A stretch of DNA of 64,000 nucleotides from NCBI RefSeq assembly GCF_963678635.1, contig NC_087062.1:6622193-6686192 (forward strand), in the 5' to 3' direction. Shown piece by piece: positions 58,950-64,000 of the stretch. Every line of letters begins with the position of its first letter. Positions within the stretch are counted from its first letter, which is position 1. A program made the position numbers and the translations under genes. This DNA comes from Symsagittifera roscoffensis. Lineage: Eukaryota > Xenacoelomorpha > Acoela > Convolutidae. The notes beneath the pieces were generated by a model. That model ran no database searches. It worked only from the letters and a program-made list of their open reading frames with translations, and had not been told where the DNA came from.

Positions 58950-59430
58950 GACAATTCGGCCAAAGACATTTCAGCCGATTTGAAATTAAGACAATTCAGT
59001 CAAAATATGCAGACAATTCAGCCAGACACAATTCAGCCTATAATAGTGACAGCCGCAGTCGCGCCAACGTGTTGCGAGCTTGCCAACAGAGGGTAGGACT
59101 CTATACGATTTTTGGAGCCGGTTATCGCTGCGAAGCGGCGACGCTCGCTTAGTGAGCCCACGGGCGACCTTAAAGCGAGAAATATCTCGAAATCCGATTT
59201 TTTTCTTTCGAATCAAGCGTTTTGTAAAACTGGCTGAATTGTCTCAGGCTGAATTGTCTGTATACTTTTGACTGAATTGTCTGAATTTCAAATTGGCTGA
59301 ATTTTCTTTAGCCGAATTGTCTGTGCGCCAATGTAGCCATCTAAGTTCAAAAATTTAAATCTAATGAACTGTTGTAGAATTAGATCATTGATGAGTAAGA
59401 GTTTTGTCTCAGAGTAAAATTACAGAAAAT
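58950..59430. repeat. Foldback cluster of GACAATTCAGCC motifs
   Basis: CAGACAATTCGGCCAAAGAC and further GACAATTCAG(C/T)C motifs at 58950-59030 face inverted GGCTGAATTGTCT motifs at 59227-59320. From 59320 the sequence is an inverted copy of the 330-bp unit (GCGCCAATGTAGCCATCTAA, GATCATTGATGAGTAAGAGT). Between them is a GC-rich, rRNA/tRNA-unrelated stretch of about 120 bp. Confidence 0.65.
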
Positions 59431-59496
59431 ATCTAGGAGTTTCCGTTTTAAACTCTATTTGTCGGAGGTCCTAGATGTATTGTGTACATAATATAA

Positions 59497-60040
59497 CAAG
59501 ACTGCTCGTATCAGGGCGAAGTACTGAATGTTCCGACTGCCTTTTAACGTTTATGGAGCATTAGTAACATAAAAAAAATTAAATGTAATAAAATAAAATG
59601 AATTTTTTTTCTTCTAAAATTTGACATTTTTTTTATGAAATCATCACCCCACACGCCATTTAAAATACAAAAGAATAGATTTTGCTCTTTGTAAGAAATC
59701 AATTATGGCAAATAAGCTTCTTTCAACCAATTTGGAACGATTTCTATGACGGATTAAATCTCCGCTTCGCGTTAATAGGGCGAAATATATCGCGTGTTAA
59801 TTGTCCCAAATTGACCAAAATCGCAATCTTTAAACCCCCTTAACTTTACGAATAAGTATCACAGGTGAAACATCGTTTCACATTTAAGCTTCGGACAACA
59901 ATACCTTTTGAATGATATAAAAACATTACATCAAAAATGGCTAGTTAAAAAGTCGAAATTTGTCTGAAGAAAAAAAACCCACCCCGAGCACAAATATTCA
60001 GTTACTTTCGTATCGAAAGTCGGATCAATAAATTAAACGG
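59497..60040. mobile_element. Copy of the 44941 inverted-terminal element, one end
   Basis: It begins AACAAGACTGCTCGTATCAG and follows the 44941 element through ACACGCCATTTAAAA, GGGCGAAATATATCGCG and GTCGAAATTTGTCTGAAG. The right half and second terminus are missing. Confidence 0.65.
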
Positions 60041-61000
60041 GTAAGGGTATTAGGTGCCGAAGGAAGCAGGTCCGAATTTGTGGCAAATTTTGTTCACGAC
60101 TTTTTGAAATCCATGATTTTTGTAACCAAAAAAATTGTTAATCAAATATTATATCTGATATAGCAAAACAAGCAGCACTGTTCTATCGATGCTTAAGTAC
60201 TCCTACAGAACAGGAATTTCTTATCTCTAATCAGAGTTAAAGTGGCACTCTCTAGAGGCTGAAATAGGACTGGAATTTTACTGAAAAAATTACTGAAGCC
60301 TGTTTGATTTGCACTGCGAGAACACTTTTCTTGTTTGAAAACATTTGCGACGTACTTTCAAATGCCAATCGATTATCTAATTTAAAAAAAAGACCCATAT
60401 ACTTCACATGATCGGCTTCAATGGATTTTTAGGGTGATTGATATTCGATCAAAGTATCTTTTGCCTCAAAATTAGCTGAAAATGATATCTTCAAGCTAGC
60501 AAAGGAAATATTTGAAGACAAATTGTCTGCGTTCCAATCGGATTGTCGACGCCATCAAAGCCACTCACTTATCAAACTGCTCCATCTTTTCAGACATAAT
60601 TATCACAATTGTTTTTCCTTTTTTCGCCTCGATGAATCTTGTCTTCGTCTGCCTTCAATTTGTCAGCTCTAATTAATTAACGGCGATTAATAAATTAGCC
60701 GAATATACCTCACGGTTACCTAATAGTTATGTAGCAATTATGTAACAATTACGAAATTCATGCAAGTTTCAATCAAATGAGGAAAATTTTGGCTGATTTA
60801 CATAATCTTTGACATAATTATATGCTGGGTTATATGCCGGCGCAGTTTCGGCTGGTTTATACTTCGGCTGTTTTATTCACTCTCTAATTAACTACTGTCC
60901 TCTCAATTTTTTTGGGAGTGAAAAAATGCAATATTTGTATTTTTAAATTAGGCAAACAAATTTTAAGTAAAGTCAAAGTGGTTGCAATTTTTGCAGCTAA
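60041..61000. other. Spacer, no gene seen
   Basis: AT-rich; no convincing exon, although 60975-60996 (TTGCAATTTTTGCAG) is a fair acceptor just before the next candidate exon. Confidence 0.4.
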
Positions 61001-61054
61001 ATGTCAACTTCAGTTAAACAATCGACCTTAGTCTGCGACGAAGTTGCTTTCTTG
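61001..61054 (+). CDS. Weak candidate short first coding exon
   Basis: After the acceptor TTTTTGCAG (60996) and four leader bases, ATG opens 18 codons (MSTSVKQSTLVCDEVAFL) ending at CTTG|GTAAAT, phase 0. All frames that read through from an upstream exon hit a stop before the ATG, so it could only be a start exon. It would be phase-compatible with 61482. It is short and unconfirmed. Confidence 0.22.
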
Positions 61055-61481
61055 GTAAATGTAGCAAGCAGCATCATTATTTGGTTCCCAATTGGTTCAA
61101 GCGTCTCTCAATAATTTGAGGTAAGAGTACCTGGTTTTTGAACGACAGAAATTTTAGAGACAATTTTATTTAGATTAATGATGTGAAATTTAGCAAAGCT
61201 TTCATTATACAGATATGATATGGATGCAGTAACAGTTGCAGAAAAATGTTCAAACTTTTTAAACAAAGAGTTCGCCTATTTGGAACATTCAAAGCAAAAT
61301 CGCCCTGTGAAGGCATGTATTTGGTGTTTGATTTATAGATAATGCCGAATTGAAGGCAGCACTTTTTGGTCAATGAGTCATGAAGACGTTCATTAACCTA
61401 AAAATGCTCATTTTGACATCCAATTCTATTTTCAGTTTTTTCAAAAAAGTCAATTACCCTAAAAATTACTTTTTCTAACAG

Positions 61482-61655
61482 ATTGAAGCGAAGGCTGTTT
61501 ATCCACGAGGGTACAGACCAGCATACGAGCTGTTAAGCTCTTTACGGCATCAACAACTACAGACGTTCAAAAAACGTTCCCGACGTTTTTCATTCGTAAT
61601 GGTTTCTTTTGGCAGAATCACGTTGAATTTTTCTAGAGCCAGTACTTTTGCTTGA
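61482..61655 (+). CDS. Candidate last coding exon, unidentified gene
   Basis: The strong acceptor ATTACTTTTTCTAACAG ends at 61481. Reading phase 0 gives 57 residues to TGA at 61653: IEAKAVYPRGYRPAYELLSS, LRHQQLQTFKKRSRRFSF, then VMVSFGRITLNFSRASTFA. The first 38 residues are the most protein-like, and a possible donor (TTC|GTAATG near 61597) would end the exon there instead. It is phase-compatible with the candidate exons at 56150 and 61001. No domain was recognised. Confidence 0.4.
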   Translation: MEAKAVYPRGYRPAYELLSSLRHQQLQTFKKRSRRFSFVMVSFGRITLNFSRASTFA

Positions 61656-61978
61656 GTATCGGATCGTAATGAAACAATTTTTTTCTGCTGTGATCATTAA
61701 GCTAGGATATATTACCCTAAAATTTCCCTGTATCTCAAGAAAGTTTTTGAAGGAGAAGCATCTTGCTGAATCCACTCTAATCTTCATTCAAAAAACCCGA
61801 AGTAGCTTCGATCTTTTTTCAATCCAGTTTTTGAGTTTACTATTAACTGAATCTCAGTTAATTGTTCCGACCATTGAAAATGGGGAGCAACTTAGTATTC
61901 GAGTTTGTTTAGTTTTTTTTTGTTTTCCACCAGGTACCACGAACAATCATCAGACTGGGTTAAGTAATATATCATATT

Positions 61979-63100
61979 AAAGCCCTTTCAGTCGTGACTC
62001 GACCAACATTAACAATTTTTTTAAATCCTAGTGTCTAGAAAAACCGGTTTGAAGTTTTTGGTTTTTCGTCTAACTTCGACCGATAGTGATGATAGCTTTG
62101 GTAATTTAGACTAAAAAAGTATATTTCGTTTTTCCAAATGAAGGCTAGTTTCAAAAGCTATATTTGGCACTTCCTTGGCAAGAAAAGGAAATTTTATAAA
62201 TTTTTTTATAAATGTGCAAAAAATAGAGTTTTTTAAAATTACTTTTCATTTTTTGTTTTTTATTCTTTTTTGAAGACAACCGTTGTCGATTATGCCTAAT
62301 TTACTAACTTTTTGGGCGTTTGTATAGTTCATCATCACACCACGTACAAAAAACGACCTAATTGGAAGAACTTAATAATTTGAAGAACTTTTATTTGTAG
62401 TTTTTATGAATATTGTCGGATCATTCTAGGCTACTTGCACAGCAATCGGCTATCCTGGTTTATTATTTGTTATTTTTGTATTTTTCCATAATCATTTGGT
62501 AATCCATTCTGGTTGCCATATGGGATCACCTCTTTGATACTATTTTACGGTATCCATTTTTGGATGGTCAACACTAAATTTTTCTAAAAGCGCATTGGGG
62601 AATAATTTTGAGGGGGCAGCACGCGCCAAATAAACACCATATTGTGGCTAAACTTTTTCAAAAGAACCCAAAAGTTTAGTTTTTTTTTAAATTTTGCTTA
62701 CGCGCAAAAATTTTTGGCAGCATACCGTCCTTATCTAGAATAGGGTTTAAGGGAACTCGAATAATCAAATTGAATAACCAAAAGTAGATGATCGACCAAA
62801 TTTCCAAAAAAAATTTTTGAAAAACGCTCATTCGAAAAATTTCTGCGGATGCTTTTGTAGTGATTATTTTGAATTTCCGAGAATGTGCGCAACATATACA
62901 ATTTTTATGGTGTTTCAATTTTCCCCTGATTGGGTTCTTTCTATCGCCAAATCAGGTGCCGTAAAAACGCAAAACACGTTCACCTTATTAGCTCGAAATT
63001 AGATCAAAAATTAAAAGTTTTAAACCGGTTTTTCTGGACATTGAGAAAACTTTTTCTAAAATTTTTAATGTCGTTCAAATGACGACCAAAAGGGCTTTAA
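61979..63100. mobile_element. AAAGCCCTTT-family element, both inverted ends present
   Basis: It starts AAAGCCCTTTCAGTCGTGAC and finishes with the inverted end GACGACCAAAAGGGCTTT. The first 480 bp follow the 353-800 copy (to ATTGTCGGATCATTCTAGG and CTACTTGCACAGCAATCGGC). The rest includes an inserted decayed hAT MITE. Flanks on both sides contain ATATATCAT, which may be a TSD or part of the terminus. Confidence 0.55.
62510..62830 (+). mobile_element. Decayed hAT MITE nested in repeat
   Basis: TACGGTATCCATTTTTGGAT, CTAAATTTTTCTAAAAGCGC, TTTTGAGGGGGCAGCACGCG, TTTTGCTTACGCGCAAAAAT and TTAAGGGAACTCGAATAATC follow the order of the 41216 copy with heavy divergence. A separate terminus, CCTAGATCCGCCCCTG, remains at 63335-63350. 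Confidence 0.6.
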
Positions 63101-63350
63101 TATTATATATCATTCGAAACAATCCGATGATACCACTAATCTCACTAATTAAATGTTTATTGTTCGAAGCTTTTCTGTCGAAATATGTTGATTGTCTTTT
63201 TTTCGATTTTTTTGGACCGCTATGTGATAAAGAACCATATTCGGAATAATGTGAGAGAAAAATATGTTTTCTAGAAAAACTTGTTATTTTCTGTTTATTT
63301 TTGCGAAGATAATTTTGAAAGGAGTTTTCTGACCTAGATCCGCCCCTGCT

Positions 63351-64000
63351 CAAAGAAGCAAGAAACTAGATTTGCTATGCCCTAAAAATCCGGTGTGAAC
63401 TTACACTTTTAAATAAAAGTGTTAATTAGTAGAATTTAGGCTGAGTAGAATTTGTGTATGATAATTAGAATTAAACTGATGATGTTCTATGGAAGTATTT
63501 TTAGGGGTGCGTATAGTAAACCGATGTGTCAGTAAGTTACCAGATCAATACGCCGATTTACCGTAATAGTTACATCAATTGCGGATTTAAATATTTATAG
63601 AATAAATGTTTCCTGAGCTAGAGCAATAATTTTAAAACTACGGGTCGCATGGGAAGAGTTATTTTATTCCATTTTTAGATTCAATTTTTGTTTTCAGGGA
63701 AAAAAATCACAGTTACATAATTGAATCATGAATTTTCGGCTTACTGATCTGGGCCGCCCGTTTTTGGTTCTCTGATACATCGGTTTACTGATCTACCACC
63801 TATTTTTATATCTCAATGAAAGCGGTTCATATCTTCGTCGGGGTTAAATTAACGCGCGCTGTTAAGTATTGTTTATCTCGTTTATCACAAATTTGTTTAT
63901 CAAAAGTTCTGCGATTTAGTCCGCTCTCAAATTTATTACAAATTGAATTGATGCCCGCTGATTTGTCTGGCTGGTTTCGTACAAGTTTCTATTTTTTTAA
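63351..64000. other. AT-rich end of window, repeat fragment
   Basis: No exon. The segment from about 63885 to the end (TTACAAATTGAATTGATGCC, TGTCTGGCTGGTTTCGTAC) distantly matches the right part of the 44941-45836 element (TTCCAAATTGATATCTGGCT). Confidence 0.4.

Overview
The window is AT-rich animal nuclear DNA, most likely from an invertebrate. The grounds are GT..AG introns with pyrimidine-rich acceptors, a tRNA-derived SINE, hAT-type DNA transposons with 8-bp target duplications, and very low gene density. There are no bacterial-style genes or operons. I cannot name the species.

1-7.2 kb: the last two recognisable coding exons (1015-1143 and 6444-6622) of a plus-strand gene whose product ends in a CaaX-type prenylation tail (C-C-S-I-V). 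The 5.3-kb intron between them is full of repeats: a tandem array with a unit of about 125 bp, a foldback element, a small inverted repeat and a SINE. Just past the gene lie a C-run/(CA)n microsatellite and a 210-bp MITE with a perfect 8-bp target duplication.

8.5-31.7 kb: the dominant feature is a 22-kb minisatellite with a 15-bp unit (AGTGAGCAGTTAATG), about 1,400 units. Variant units recur in the same order over hundreds of bases to kilobases, so the array has higher-order structure. A 740-bp non-satellite block sits inside the array twice and ends it once (19291, 21919, 30971). The block ends inside a decayed hAT-type MITE, which is where the two inner copies rejoin the satellite.

31.7-51 kb: transposon graveyard. 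It holds a 2.77-kb tandem duplication whose junction lies in MITE ends, a complete 410-bp hAT MITE with perfect 8-bp TSD, a 369-bp MITE with an inner 84-bp duplication, a foldback family of about 0.9 kb, a large imperfect palindrome, a 3 x 48-bp repeat and a few weak candidate exons.

51.4-54.5 kb: a 3,063-bp hAT element that looks structurally complete, with 8-bp TSD, terminal inverted repeats and a one-intron transposase of 812 residues. Its ends and subterminal hairpin resemble those of the surrounding MITEs, so elements of this type are candidates for having mobilised them.

54.6-64 kb: another hAT MITE, a convincing first coding exon (56150-56257), further candidate exons at 61001 and 61482, a tandem array with a unit of about 330 bp, and more repeat fragments. 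Apart from the transposase, no complete gene is visible; the host genes here are represented by isolated exons.
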